Positions 16,116 to 25,018 of a stretch of 36,357 bases of DNA are shown here, in pieces. Below the pieces are notes generated by a model. The model did no database searches. It was given only the letters and a program-made list of their open reading frames with translations, and was not told the DNA's origin. The stretch lies in contig KI912037.1 in the NCBI GenBank assembly GCA_000517005.1, positions 5,193 through 41,549 of the forward strand. Direction: 5' to 3'. Source of the DNA: Microvirga lupini. GTDB lineage: Bacteria; Pseudomonadota; Alphaproteobacteria; Rhizobiales; Beijerinckiaceae. Both the position numbers and the translations under genes were made by a program. The first letter of the stretch is position 1, and each line of letters starts with the position of its first letter.

Positions 16116-16583
16116 CCTTGGTTCTCCTCACCCTACAAAGCTGCTCCTGCGACGGCATCACCAGCAGGTTCCCCGGAGGACCGCAGAACATGTTCGGAGA
16201 GCGGAGGCGGATCAGGCTGTCGCGGATTTCTAACGCTACGTGATGCAGCTTATTCGGCGCCCAGTATGGTTACTGGGCAGTTAATATTTCCTGCTGAAAC
16301 CAAGTTTTTTGTTGAAAAACCAACGGTTTCAGTCGGCCCGGATACGATTTCAGGAATATTGTCACTTTGCCGGAAATAAAGCTGCGCCTGCCGGCACCCT
16401 CCAGCGCCTTGCCATTCCAGGCACGCGCGCATGACGGAACCCGCTTCGGACACCTTCTGCATGACGAGGTCGGATGTGAAAGAAGCATAGCTGGGCTGCG
16501 TTAGGGCTTCCTTGGCGTCACACATCTGTGAAACATTTCCCCTCCCTTGACGTTGGAAGCCGAATGTCCGGAGGAGTGGAGTC
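16116..16583. other. divergent intergenic region with two inverted repeats
   Basis: This 468-base region separates divergent minD and the glucose dehydrogenase gene. It contains GCCCAGTA-tggt-TACTGGGC at 16259-16278 (perfect 8-bp arms) and an AT-rich hairpin at 16294-16332 (CTGAAACC with GGTTTCAG, plus an inner GTTTTT/AAAAAC). An open frame of 91 codons on the minus strand (16525 to 16250) overlaps both, but it has no family resemblance and a poorly spaced ribosome-binding site. GGAGGAG at 16570-16576 serves the dehydrogenase gene. Confidence 0.45.
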
Positions 16584-19078
16584 ATGCCTGGAGTGAGGCG
16601 TAGCCCTGTTCTCATCATTGCCGCCATTCTCACGCTTCTGATCGGGGTGGCGCTTGCCGCCGGCGGCGTGTGGCTGATCACGCTCGGCGGCTCCTGGTAT
16701 TATGCGATCACGGCCGTCGGCTTTCTCCTCACGGGCATTCTTCTCCTTGCGCAAAGGCCCGCGGCCCTGTGGGTCTACGCGCTCGTCGTTGCCGGTACGC
16801 TCGGCTGGGCCTTATGGGAGGTGGGTATCCATTGGTGGCCGCTCGCAGCGCGCGACGACGTGGTGTTTCTCATCGGGCTGCTGCTGCTCACGCCCTGGGT
16901 GACGCGCAGCCCCGATGATCGACCAGACGCTTCGGCATCGGACCGTGATGCCGCAGTGCGACGGGTCTCCGCCTTCCGGGGTGCAGGATTGCCACTGACC
17001 GGAGTATTGGCCATCGCGCTCGTGGTGGCGGTGGCCTCGTGGTTCACCGATCCCACGCGGATCGAAGGCACGGCTCCGGGGCCGCGGGCCGATGTCCCCG
17101 ACGACATGCTCGGCGTTCCGCCCGGCGAATGGCATGCCTATGGGCGCACGGCCTTCGGACAACGCTATTCGCCGCTCAACCAGATCACCCCGCAGAACGT
17201 GGCCTATCTTCAGGAGGCCTGGACCTACCGCACCGGTGACGTGCGGGGGCGCCCCGGCGATCCGGAGGAGACCACTTTTCAGGTGACGCTGCTCAAGTTC
17301 GGCAATCGTCTCTACTTATGCACGCCGCATCAATCCATCATCGCGCTCGACGACACGACCGGGAAGGAGGTCTGGCGCTACGATCCGAAAATTCGCGGCG
17401 AACTCGTCCTGCAGCACCTGACCTGCCGGGGCCTCTCCTATTACCGCGGCAACGGCGCGGCCGCGGCCGCACCGCCTCCGGCGCCCGCGCCGGTCACGAC
17501 CGCCTCGCCGCTTCCGGACCTGCCGGTGGCGGCAAGCGAGCGCCAGACGGCCGACAATTGCCCGACGAAGCTCTTCATGCCCACCGCCGACGGACGGCTG
17601 ATCGCGCTGAACCCGGAGAACGGCGCTGTCTGCACTGCCTTCGGCGGCAGCACGGGGCAGATCAATCTCTGGGCCAACATGCCCAATGTGAAGCCCGGCG
17701 CCTATTATTCTACGTCGCCGCCCGCCATCGCACGCAATCTCATCATCGTCGGCGGCACGGTGCTCGACAACGTATCGACGAACGAGCAGTCCGGCGTCAT
17801 CCGCGCTTTCGACGTGAACACCGGCGCGCTGGTATGGAATTGGGATTCGGGCAGGCCCGATGTAACCACACCGATCGCGCCAGGGGAAACCTATGTGCCG
17901 AATCCGCCCAATTCCTGGTCGATCTCCAGCGTCGACGAAGCCTTGGGGCTCATCTACGTCCCGCTCGGCAACCAGCCGCCGGATCAATGGGGCGGCAACC
18001 GCAGCGCCAACGTGGACCGTTTTTCCTCCTCCGTCGTGGCGCTCGATATCGCGACCGGGCAGCTGCGCTGGGTCTTCCAGACCGTGCATCACGACCTGTG
18101 GGATTACGACGTTCCCTCGCAGCCGAGCCCCATTTATCTGACCATCGGCGGACAGACCGTGCCGGCCCTCGTACAGCCGACGAAGCAGGGCGAGCTTTAC
18201 GTGCTCGACCGGCGCACGGGACAGCCTGTCCTGCCGGTGACGGAGAAACCCGCGCCGCAGGGAGCGGCCGCGGGCGAGCGCACCGCCCCGACGCAGCCCG
18301 TCTCCGCGCTCTCCTTTGACCCGCCGCCGCTCACCGAGCGCGACATGTGGGGCGCGACGATGTTCGACCAGCTCGCCTGCCGCATCGCCTTCAAGAAGCT
18401 GCGCTACGAAGGCCGCTACACGCCGCCCTCTCTCGAAGGCACCTTGGCCTATCCGGGCAATTTCGGCGTGTTCAACTGGGGCAGCGTCGCGGTCGATCCG
18501 GAGCGCCAGATCGCATTCACCACGCCGACCTACATCGCGTTCGTGTCGCAGCTGGTGCCGCGCCAGGACGACAAGACGCTCTATGTGCAGGGCGGGAACC
18601 GGCCCGAAGGCAGCCTGCCGGCGCTGAACGAGAATTTCGGCGCGCCCTTCGCCGTGAAGCTCTACGCCTTCACATCCGTGCTGGGCGTGCCTTGCCAGGC
18701 TCCGCCCTGGGGCTATGTAGCGGCGGCCGATCTCACCACGGGAAAAATACTCTGGAAGCGCAAGAACGGCACGGTTCGCGACGCCTCCCCGATTCCGCTT
18801 CCCTTCCCGATGGGCGTTCCCAATCTCGGGGGGCGATGATGACGGCGAGCGGCGTCGCATTCCTGTCCGGCACCATCGATTACTTCGTGCGCGCCTATGA
18901 CGTCTCCAACGGTAACCAGCTCTGGGAGGCACGGCTTCCTGCCGGTGGACAGGCGACACCCATGACCTATACCGGTTCAGACGGGCGGCAGTACCTGCTC
19001 GTGGTTGCCGGCGGCCATGGCTCGCTCGGCACCAAGGCGGGCGACTACGTGATCGCCTATGCCCTGCCGAAGACCTGA
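16584..19078 (+). pseudogene. gcd: membrane-bound PQQ-dependent glucose dehydrogenase, frameshifted
   Basis: The enzyme oxidises glucose to gluconolactone at the outer face of the inner membrane and feeds electrons to ubiquinone. Residues 1 to about 165 carry five hydrophobic helices; the PQQ beta-propeller follows from GEWHAYGRTAFGQRYSPLNQ. A Pro/Ala-rich insert lies at about residues 290-320, and tryptophan-docking-like blade motifs (GKEVWRYDP, GALVWNWDSG, GQLRWVFQT) recur. The first frame stops at 18837 after VPNLGGR. The final blade (MTASGVAFLSGTIDYFVRAY to YVIAYALPKT) continues in another frame to 19078. One base appears lost at GGGGGGCGATGATG (from 18828); restoring it gives 831 residues, close to the usual 800. 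Start: GGAGGAG seven bases before ATG. A homopolymer sequencing error is a serious alternative. Confidence 0.85.
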
Positions 19079-19090
19079 TGGGAGGTTTCC

Positions 19091-19294
19091 ATGCGCCGGA
19101 TCGTTGCCAGCCTGATCACGCTGCTTCTCTCGGCATCTGTCGCCCTGGCGCAGGCCAGCCCGCCGGTGGAAGGCGCGCCCGCGAATACTCCCGGAGTCAC
19201 GGATGACACCGGGAGCGTTTGGTGGTTGATCGTTGTGGTCGTGGTGGCAGTCGTTGCCCTCTGGTATTTCGCCCGAACGCGCAACCGGACTTGA
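19091..19294 (+). CDS. small exported membrane protein, 67 residues
   Basis: GGGAGG about six bases before the ATG supports the start. A signal peptide (residues 1-20, cut near ALA-QA) is followed by a Pro/Gly-rich stretch, then one membrane helix (WWLIVVVVVAVVALWYF, residues about 44-60) and a basic tail ARTRNRT. The start lies 12 bases after the dehydrogenase stop, so it is probably cotranscribed and could help the enzyme at the membrane; no family is recognised. Confidence 0.7.
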   Translation: MRRIVASLITLLLSASVALAQASPPVEGAPANTPGVTDDTGSVWWLIVVVVVAVVALWYFARTRNRT

Positions 19295-19314
19295 GAAACC
19301 GATTACGGCGGTTG

Positions 19315-20283
19315 TTATCGCCCGTCGCGTTTCAGGGATCCCGTATCCGCGCCGCCCGTCTGAGCGCCGCCGGTGCCGGTCGCGCCCGCAGATGACGCCG
19401 GGCCGCCGGCTGGTAGTGTTCCGCCCGGCTGCAATGGAGTTGAGATCCCGGATGGCGCGTGCGGCGGATGGGCGGACGAGAACCAGTTGTCGTCCGAAGG
19501 GCTTCCGCCCGCCGCAGGAGATGTTCCGCCTGCCCCGTGCAGCAGCGCGTCGTCACCCGGCGCCGGAACCCGCCCCCGCTGGCCTCCCATCGTGCTGCGC
19601 CGTGAGCGCTCCAGGCTGCGGTCGATGACGCCGCTCTCGAGCGGGAACGGCGGCTCGGGGCGCCGGCGCGCCGCATGCATCGGCCTCGTCCGCCGCGAGC
19701 CGGCATGGCCGGACCGGGTCATGTTCCACAGGAGCGCACCGGCCCCGAGGGCGGCAAGGCCTGCAAGCGCGCCGAACACGGTTCCTGTCGGAAGGCCGTA
19801 GCGGCTCGGCATCATGGCTTGCGGCATGTGCCAGCGCTCCGCCTCATAGGAGGCGATCCGCTCGCGCTCGTAACGGCGCCACAGGTGCTTGAGCTCCTCC
19901 GGAGCAAAGGCGCCGCGGGCAACGATCATCACGCCGTTCTCCTCCAGCGTGAAGGCGTGCCGGATCGAGCCGGTGAGATCCTTGAAATCCGCCGCCCAAT
20001 CGGCGCTGTTCTTGTCGGGGCGGGCGGCGAGCCGGTCGAGCTCGCGTAGGATCTCGTCCTGCTTGCTTTCGAGATCGGCCAGATAGGCGGCCGTGCGCTC
20101 GTGCGCAGACAGGGCCGGATAGAGCACGTTCTGCTGCGCTGCGATATGGCGCTCCAGCTCGTCCTGGAGATCGGCAAAGAGTTCGGCACGGCTGTTCGGT
20201 CCGCTGCCCGTGGCGTGCAAAACCTCGCGGCAGAGCTCTTCGATATTCGCGTGATCCGCCACCACCATCTGCCACAATTCCAT
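19315..20283 (-). CDS. hemerythrin-like (HHE) domain membrane protein with Gly/Pro-rich tail
   Basis: ATG at 20283 follows a perfect AGGAGGT five bases upstream, giving 322 residues. Residues 1 to about 140 form a four-helix HHE-type domain with candidate iron ligands at H11 (VVADHANIEE), ERHIAAQQ, ALSAHER and IRHAFTLEENG. One membrane helix follows (TGTVFGALAGLAALGAGALLW). The last 120 residues are low-complexity, rich in Gly, Pro, Ala, Ser and Arg, and may be periplasmic. HHE proteins sense or carry oxygen, NO or iron; the role here is unknown. It converges with the small membrane protein gene, with 20 bases between stops. Confidence 0.78.
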   Translation of the reverse strand: MELWQMVVADHANIEELCREVLHATGSGPNSRAELFADLQDELERHIAAQQNVLYPALSAHERTAAYLADLESKQDEILRELDRLAARPDKNSADWAADFKDLTGSIRHAFTLEENGVMIVARGAFAPEELKHLWRRYERERIASYEAERWHMPQAMMPSRYGLPTGTVFGALAGLAALGAGALLWNMTRSGHAGSRRTRPMHAARRRPEPPFPLESGVIDRSLERSRRSTMGGQRGRVPAPGDDALLHGAGGTSPAAGGSPSDDNWFSSAHPPHAPSGISTPLQPGGTLPAGGPASSAGATGTGGAQTGGADTGSLKRDGR

Positions 20284-20512
20284 CGGAGACCTCCTGTCAT
20301 GCCTTGATAAGCATGAACGGCCGGAGCGGATGGGCTGTTCCGCCGACGACGGAGTTTGACCGGACCTAATCCCAAAGACCTCGCGGCTCTCAAAAAAGCC
20401 CCAAAGGTGACAAGGATTGTGCAAAGTTGATATGGACAAAAACGAAGCTGTGCCTTGCGCATATGGGAGGCGCGAGGGTTGCCCGAAGCTTCAAAGAAAG
20501 CATAAGTGACCG

Positions 20513-21520
20513 ATGAACGTGCAGACCCCGCAAAACCTCGACCCCGTCGCCCCCGCCTCGGTGAACCTACCGACTTACGATGACGTCGTCACGGCGTCGT
20601 GGCGCATCAACGGGGTGGCCCATCGAACGCCGGTTCTCACGTCCCGCACCGCCGATGAGCGCACGGGCGGAAGGCTGTTCTTCAAGGCGGAGAATTTCCA
20701 GCGCGGCGGTGCATTCAAGTTCCGCGGCGCCTACAACGCCATCGCGCGACTGTCTCCCGATGCGAGGAAACGCGGCGTCGTCGCGTTCTCCTCCGGCAAT
20801 CATGCCCAGGCCATTGCCTATGCCGGGCAGCTCCAGGACGTGCCGACCGTCATCATCATGCCGCAGGATGCGCCGACCATGAAGGTCGCGGCCACCAAGG
20901 GCTATGGCGGCGAGGTGGTGCTCTATGACCGCTACAAGGAAGATCGTGAAGCGATCGGGAGCAAGCTTTCGCAGGAGCGCGGCCTGACTCTCATCCCGCC
21001 CTACGACCATGAGGACGTGATCGCCGGTCAAGGCACGGCGACGAAGGAGCTGATCGAGGAGGTCGGCCCCCTCGACATGCTGCTCGTCTGCGTCGGCGGC
21101 GGCGGATTGCTCGCAGGTTCGGCGCTCTCCTCAAGGGCGCTTTCGCCGGATTGCCGGATTTACGGCATCGAGCCGGAAGCCGGCAATGATGCGCAGCAAT
21201 CCTTCCGCACGGGCTCCATCGTCAGGATCCCCGTTCCCGCCACCATCGCCGACGGCGCGCAGACGACCTATGTCGGCAACAAGACGTTTCCCATCATGCG
21301 CGCACTCGTCGACGACATCCTCACTGTGTCGGACGCGCAACTGGTGGACACCATGCGCTTCTTCGTCGAGCGCATGAAGATCGTGGTGGAGCCCACCGGC
21401 TGCCTCGCAGCCGCCGCGGCGCTGCACGGCATCGTACCATGCAAGGGCAGGCGCGTCGGCATCATCATCAGCGGCGGCAACGTGGATCCGAGAGCGCTGG
21501 CGGGATTTCTCGCGGGGTAG
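20513..21520 (+). CDS. threonine/serine dehydratase-type PLP enzyme
   Basis: A fold-type II PLP enzyme that likely eliminates ammonia from a beta-hydroxy amino acid. PLP-binding Lys is K69 in GGAFKFRGA; SSGNHAQA and the phosphate-binding loop GGGGLLAG (195-202) fit. At 335 residues it has no C-terminal ACT regulatory domain, unlike biosynthetic IlvA (about 500), so it is catabolic threonine dehydratase, threo-3-hydroxyaspartate ammonia-lyase or serine racemase; these cannot be separated by eye. The ribosome-binding site is weak (GAAAG). It is divergent from the hemerythrin-like gene across 229 bases, with no obvious partner gene. Confidence 0.85.
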   Translation: MNVQTPQNLDPVAPASVNLPTYDDVVTASWRINGVAHRTPVLTSRTADERTGGRLFFKAENFQRGGAFKFRGAYNAIARLSPDARKRGVVAFSSGNHAQAIAYAGQLQDVPTVIIMPQDAPTMKVAATKGYGGEVVLYDRYKEDREAIGSKLSQERGLTLIPPYDHEDVIAGQGTATKELIEEVGPLDMLLVCVGGGGLLAGSALSSRALSPDCRIYGIEPEAGNDAQQSFRTGSIVRIPVPATIADGAQTTYVGNKTFPIMRALVDDILTVSDAQLVDTMRFFVERMKIVVEPTGCLAAAAALHGIVPCKGRRVGIIISGGNVDPRALAGFLAG

Positions 21521-21544
21521 CCTTCTAAGAAAGCCACTGTTTCA

Positions 21545-21746
21545 GTGTCATTCCCGGCCGAGGATGGCGAAGACATCGCAGGGAAAGGGAATCCATCAGC
21601 TCAGCGTGTGCGGGTGGATCCCCTTCCCGCACTTCGTGCGCCGGGGATGACACCTTCCGACGTCATGGCCGGGATTGTCTCGGCCATCCCGATCAGTAAA
21701 AGCACCTCATCTTATCGAGATCACCGGCACAAGGCCGGTGATGACG
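21545..21746. repeat. composite REP-like repeats, including copy 2 of the two-hairpin unit
   Basis: 21661-21746 repeats the unit at 12868: CGTCATGGCCGGG, GGCCATCCCGATC, and ATCACCGGCACAAGGCCGGTGATGACG, with a different 20-base spacer. Just before it, about 21546-21653 is bounded by GTCATTCCCGG and CCGGGGATGAC in opposite orientation and may be another unit. It fills most of the 306-base gap between convergent genes; a terminator function is possible. Confidence 0.8.
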
Positions 21747-21826
21747 TGGGGAATGTTGCGCACTCCCACTGTAAGCACTGTACACGTCTTTGACGGCGAA
21801 CCGGAGTCGCTTCGCCGAAGAATACT

Positions 21827-22603
21827 CTAAGCCTTCACCGCAATAACCGCATAGCGATGCTGCGTCGCGCGCTCGAGGCCTTTGAGCAGCGGCAGGTTCT
21901 TGGCCTGCGCACGGTGGATCGGCTTGAGATCACGGTCGATAATCGTTTGCGTGAAGCCTGCCTCGCGCAGCAGCGCCGCCACGTCCTGCGCCCGCGCGCC
22001 CTTGGAGAAGTAGACCCGGCTCAGGATACGCTCATGGGTCTCTCGCATGGCATTGGGCGCATGCGAGGCTCCGGCGAGCCCCGGCACCAGCTTCTCGACG
22101 AACCGGATCATGCGCTTGACGAGCGTATCCGACACGAAGTCCCCGTCGACAATGAGAAGCCGCCCGCCCGGCTTGAGCAGGGAATACCATTCGCGGAAGG
22201 CCGCCTTCGGATCGACGAGCGTCCACACCAGATGACGCGTGACGAGTACGTCGTAGCTCTCCGGCTTTTCCAGGGTGCGTTCCGCATCGCCCATGACGAA
22301 CCGGATGTCGGCACCGCGCTTCGCCGCCTTTGTGCGTGCCTGGTTCAGCATCGCCTCCGACCAGTCGAGACCCGTGACGTCGAATCCAAGGCCGTGCAGC
22401 AGGTGCGAGATCACCCCCGTGCCGCTGGCGAGATCGAGTGCCCTGCGGCCTTCGCCGGGCCCGAGATGGCGCAGGAAAAGCTCCCGCCACGCCTGTCGCT
22501 CCGCCTCCGAGAAGATCTCGTGCCCTACCTGTTCGTCGAAGGTCGGCGCGCGCAGAGACCAGTAGTCGCGGATCTCGTCCCGAAGGGTGTAGTTCGAGTT
22601 CAT
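21827..22603 (-). CDS. class I SAM-dependent methyltransferase
   Basis: A 258-residue enzyme. Motif I is ALDLASGTGVIS (residues 56-67), an acidic loop follows (VTGLDWSEAML), and MGDAERTLE and LLKPGGRLLIVDGDF are the usual later motifs. Start is placed at ATG 22603 (MNSNYTLRDEIRDYW), the family-like beginning; the open frame to 22666 includes a Cys/Arg-rich stretch with no support. The substrate is unknown. It is divergent from the siderophore importer and shares its AT-rich regulatory region, so it may act on a siderophore or be iron-regulated; this is inference. Confidence 0.8.
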   Translation of the reverse strand: MNSNYTLRDEIRDYWSLRAPTFDEQVGHEIFSEAERQAWRELFLRHLGPGEGRRALDLASGTGVISHLLHGLGFDVTGLDWSEAMLNQARTKAAKRGADIRFVMGDAERTLEKPESYDVLVTRHLVWTLVDPKAAFREWYSLLKPGGRLLIVDGDFVSDTLVKRMIRFVEKLVPGLAGASHAPNAMRETHERILSRVYFSKGARAQDVAALLREAGFTQTIIDRDLKPIHRAQAKNLPLLKGLERATQHRYAVIAVKA

Positions 22604-22666
22604 CGAAGGACCATGAATGCAGATGATTTTCCGCGCTGCTCTAGGCACAAATCCGCAGGGCGTCAA

Positions 22667-22744
22667 TTTATAATAGCTATAAACTATAGAATAGAATTAT
22701 TATAAACTACTTCTATACTGTGCTTCCTTTTAGAAATTCTAAAA
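22667..22744. promoter_or_regulatory. AT-rich operator region with two inverted repeats, probable iron-responsive control
   Basis: In this shared upstream region TTTATAATA (22667-22675) is repeated inverted as TATTATAAA (22698-22706), and a second near-perfect palindrome TTTTAGAAATTCTAAAA spans 22728-22744. The second resembles the Irr/ICE consensus (TTTAGAA...TTCTAAA), but with one spacer base rather than three. A TATACT -10-like hexamer sits at 22714-22719. The position, directly upstream of an iron-siderophore importer, supports iron control. Confidence 0.6.
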
Positions 22745-22812
22745 GATAGTTCTTGCACGGCAACTATCGGAGACATAGGGAATGCGCGCTTTCCTTAGAT
22801 GCGAGGCGCGTC

Positions 22813-23949
22813 ATGCAACTCTCCAAATTGATTCTCGGTGCCGCTCTGGCCCTCGTCGGGCTCCTGCCCGTTTCCTCTCATGCGGCCGACAAGATCAAGG
22901 TGACCGATATCACGGGTCGCCAAGTTGAAGTAAAAGCGCCCGTTGAGAAAGTAATCCTTGGTGAAGGGCGGCAGATGTACTTTGTCGCCACCCTCGACAC
23001 GGATCAACCTTTCAAGCGCGTCGTCGGTTGGCGCGACGATCTGCAGAAGGCGGATCTCGACGGCTACAAGGATTACCTCGCCAAGTATCCGCAGATCGAC
23101 AAGATTCCGACCTTCGGTGGCTTCAAGGAAGGCACCTTCGATGTGGAGCAGGCCGTCTCGCTCAAGCCCGACGTGATCCTCCTCAACATCGAGGCGAAGA
23201 CTGCCACCGACGACGCCAAGCTCATCGAGAAGCTCGCCAAGATCGACATCCCTGTCGTCTTCGTCGACTTCCGCGAGAAGCCGTTCGAGAACACCGATGC
23301 GAGCATGCGCCTCATCGGCAAGCTGTTCGGCAAGGAAGCGCGCGCGGAAGAGTTCATCGCATTTCGCAAAGCACAGATCGACCTCGTGACCGAGCGCCTT
23401 GCCAAGGTCAATCCGACGAGGCCGGTGGTGATGGTGGAGCGTGCAGCCGGCTATTCCGACGATTGCTGCATGTCCTTCGGCAACGAGAACTTCGGCAAGT
23501 TCGTGGAAGTCGCAGGTGGGCAGAACCTCGCTGCCAAGATCATTCCCGGCACCTTCGGCGTGGTGAATCCCGAACAGATCATCGCGGCCAATCCGGATCA
23601 GATCATCGTCACGGGCTCGAACTGGGAGCTCTATGTTCCCGGCGGCGCCTGGGTTGGCGTCGGCTCCGGCGCCGATAAGGCCAAGGCCCGCGACAAGCTC
23701 GCCGCGCTGATGAAGCGTCCCGCCTATACCGGCGTGAAGGCGGTGCGCGACAATCAGGTCCACGCGATCTGGCACCAGTTCTACAACAGCCCCTACCAGT
23801 TCATCGCCATCCAGGCGATGGCCAAGTGGCTGCATCCGGACCTGTTCAAGGACGTCGACCCGGAGGCGACCATGAAGACGCTCTACGACCGCTTCCTGCC
23901 GGTTCCCTACAAGACCGGCTACTGGGTCTCCCTTACCGACAAGGAATAG
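22813..23949 (+). CDS. ferric-siderophore ABC transporter, periplasmic binding protein
   Basis: A 378-residue cluster A-2 binding protein. ATG at 22813 starts a clean signal peptide (MQLSKLILGAALALVGLLPV, cleaved near SHA-AD); an open frame upstream to a TTG at 22753 would add an Arg/His-rich run with no export signal. The mature chain opens KIKVTDITGRQVEVKAPVEK, the classical start of FecB/FepB-type proteins, and continues with KPDVILLN and NPDQIIVTGS. The region YSDDCCMSF with paired Cys is unusual. It heads the operon binding protein - permease - ATPase and captures ferric chelates in the periplasm; the exact siderophore is unknown. Confidence 0.9.
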   Translation: MQLSKLILGAALALVGLLPVSSHAADKIKVTDITGRQVEVKAPVEKVILGEGRQMYFVATLDTDQPFKRVVGWRDDLQKADLDGYKDYLAKYPQIDKIPTFGGFKEGTFDVEQAVSLKPDVILLNIEAKTATDDAKLIEKLAKIDIPVVFVDFREKPFENTDASMRLIGKLFGKEARAEEFIAFRKAQIDLVTERLAKVNPTRPVVMVERAAGYSDDCCMSFGNENFGKFVEVAGGQNLAAKIIPGTFGVVNPEQIIAANPDQIIVTGSNWELYVPGGAWVGVGSGADKAKARDKLAALMKRPAYTGVKAVRDNQVHAIWHQFYNSPYQFIAIQAMAKWLHPDLFKDVDPEATMKTLYDRFLPVPYKTGYWVSLTDKE

Positions 23950-23953
23950 CTCC

Positions 23954-25018
23954 TTGGCCCACTCGCCTGCGATCGCCGTGCAGAAGGGACGCGGTGCCTA
24001 CCGCGTCCTCGTGCAGCGCAAGAAGCTCGTGCTTCTTGCGCTGAGCCTCCTTCTGGTCCTGTCCGTCATCGCCGATCTCGGATTGGGACCGGCCCGCTAT
24101 TCCATGCGCGAGGTCGTGCTGGCGCTCATGGGTTCATCCGAGGTCTCGCTGCAGATCAGCGTGGTGATCTGGGACATCCGCATGCCGGTGGCGCTCATGG
24201 CCGTCGTCGTCGGCGCGGCGCTGTCGGCAGCGGGCGCGCAGATGCAGACGATCCTCAACAACCCGCTCGCGAGCCCCTTCACGCTCGGCATCTCGGCGGC
24301 GGCGAGCTTCGGCGCTTCGATCGCCCTCGTCTTCGGTGTCGGAATCCTGCCCTGGGCCATCGATTACGTGGTGTCGATCAACGCCCTTATCATGGCCATG
24401 GCGGCGGCTCTCTTCATCCATTTCATGAGCCAAAAGCGCGGCGTCACCGTCGAGACCATCGTGCTCCTTGGCATCACCCTCGTCTTCACCTTCAACGCTC
24501 TTCTTGCGCTGGTGCAGTATCTCGCCTCCGAACAGGCGCTCGCGGCCGTGGTGTTCTGGACCATGGGCAGCCTCACCCGCGCGACTTGGCCGAAGCTTGC
24601 CATCACCACCGCGGTGGTCGCGATCTCCCTTCCCCTCTTCATCCGTCGCGCCTGGGCACTCACTGCCCTTCGACTGGGAGACGACAAGGCCGCGAGCTTC
24701 GGCGTCAACGTGCGCTGGCTCAGGCTCGAGACGATGATGATCATCAGCCTGCTTGCCGCCGTGCCCGTGGCTTTCGTCGGCACCATCGGATTCATCGGCC
24801 TCGTCGGCCCGCACATCGCGCGCATGCTGGTCGGCGAGGATCAGCGCTATTTCCTGCCCGCTTCCGTTCTCTCGGGCGCGACGATCCTGTCGCTGACCTC
24901 TGTCATCAGCAAATCCATCGTGCCGGGAACGATCTTTCCCATCGGCATCATCACGGCCCTCGTGGGCGTGCCGTTCCTCTTCAGCCTGATCATGTCCAGC
25001 CGGAGGCGCTCATGGTAG
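23954..25018 (+). CDS. ferric-siderophore ABC transporter permease (FecCD family)
   Basis: A 354-residue inner-membrane permease with about nine to ten helices. FecCD hallmarks: RMPVALMAVVVGAALSAAGA, NNPLASPFTLGISAAASFG, the conserved IGFIGLVGPHIARMLVG segment and the ATPase-contact motif near RLGDDKAASFGVN. TTG at 23954 is chosen because AAGGAA (23941-23946) lies seven bases before it; no other suitable in-frame start precedes the first helix. The start is five bases after the binding protein's stop. The 3' end overlaps the ATPase gene. Confidence 0.9.
   Translation: MAHSPAIAVQKGRGAYRVLVQRKKLVLLALSLLLVLSVIADLGLGPARYSMREVVLALMGSSEVSLQISVVIWDIRMPVALMAVVVGAALSAAGAQMQTILNNPLASPFTLGISAAASFGASIALVFGVGILPWAIDYVVSINALIMAMAAALFIHFMSQKRGVTVETIVLLGITLVFTFNALLALVQYLASEQALAAVVFWTMGSLTRATWPKLAITTAVVAISLPLFIRRAWALTALRLGDDKAASFGVNVRWLRLETMMIISLLAAVPVAFVGTIGFIGLVGPHIARMLVGEDQRYFLPASVLSGATILSLTSVISKSIVPGTIFPIGIITALVGVPFLFSLIMSSRRRSW

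Noticed and set aside
16250-16525. A 91-codon minus-strand frame between minD and gcd
   Set aside because: It has no recognisable family, its ribosome-binding site is 13 bases from the start, and hairpins overlap its 3' end; kept only as a note under the intergenic region.
17316-18959. A 547-codon minus-strand frame opposite gcd
   Set aside because: Arg/Gly-rich shadow frame with no motif; the plus strand clearly encodes the PQQ propeller.
22753-22812. TTG start giving the siderophore-binding protein 20 extra residues
   Set aside because: It would put an Arg/His-rich run in front of a complete signal peptide; ATG at 22813 is better.
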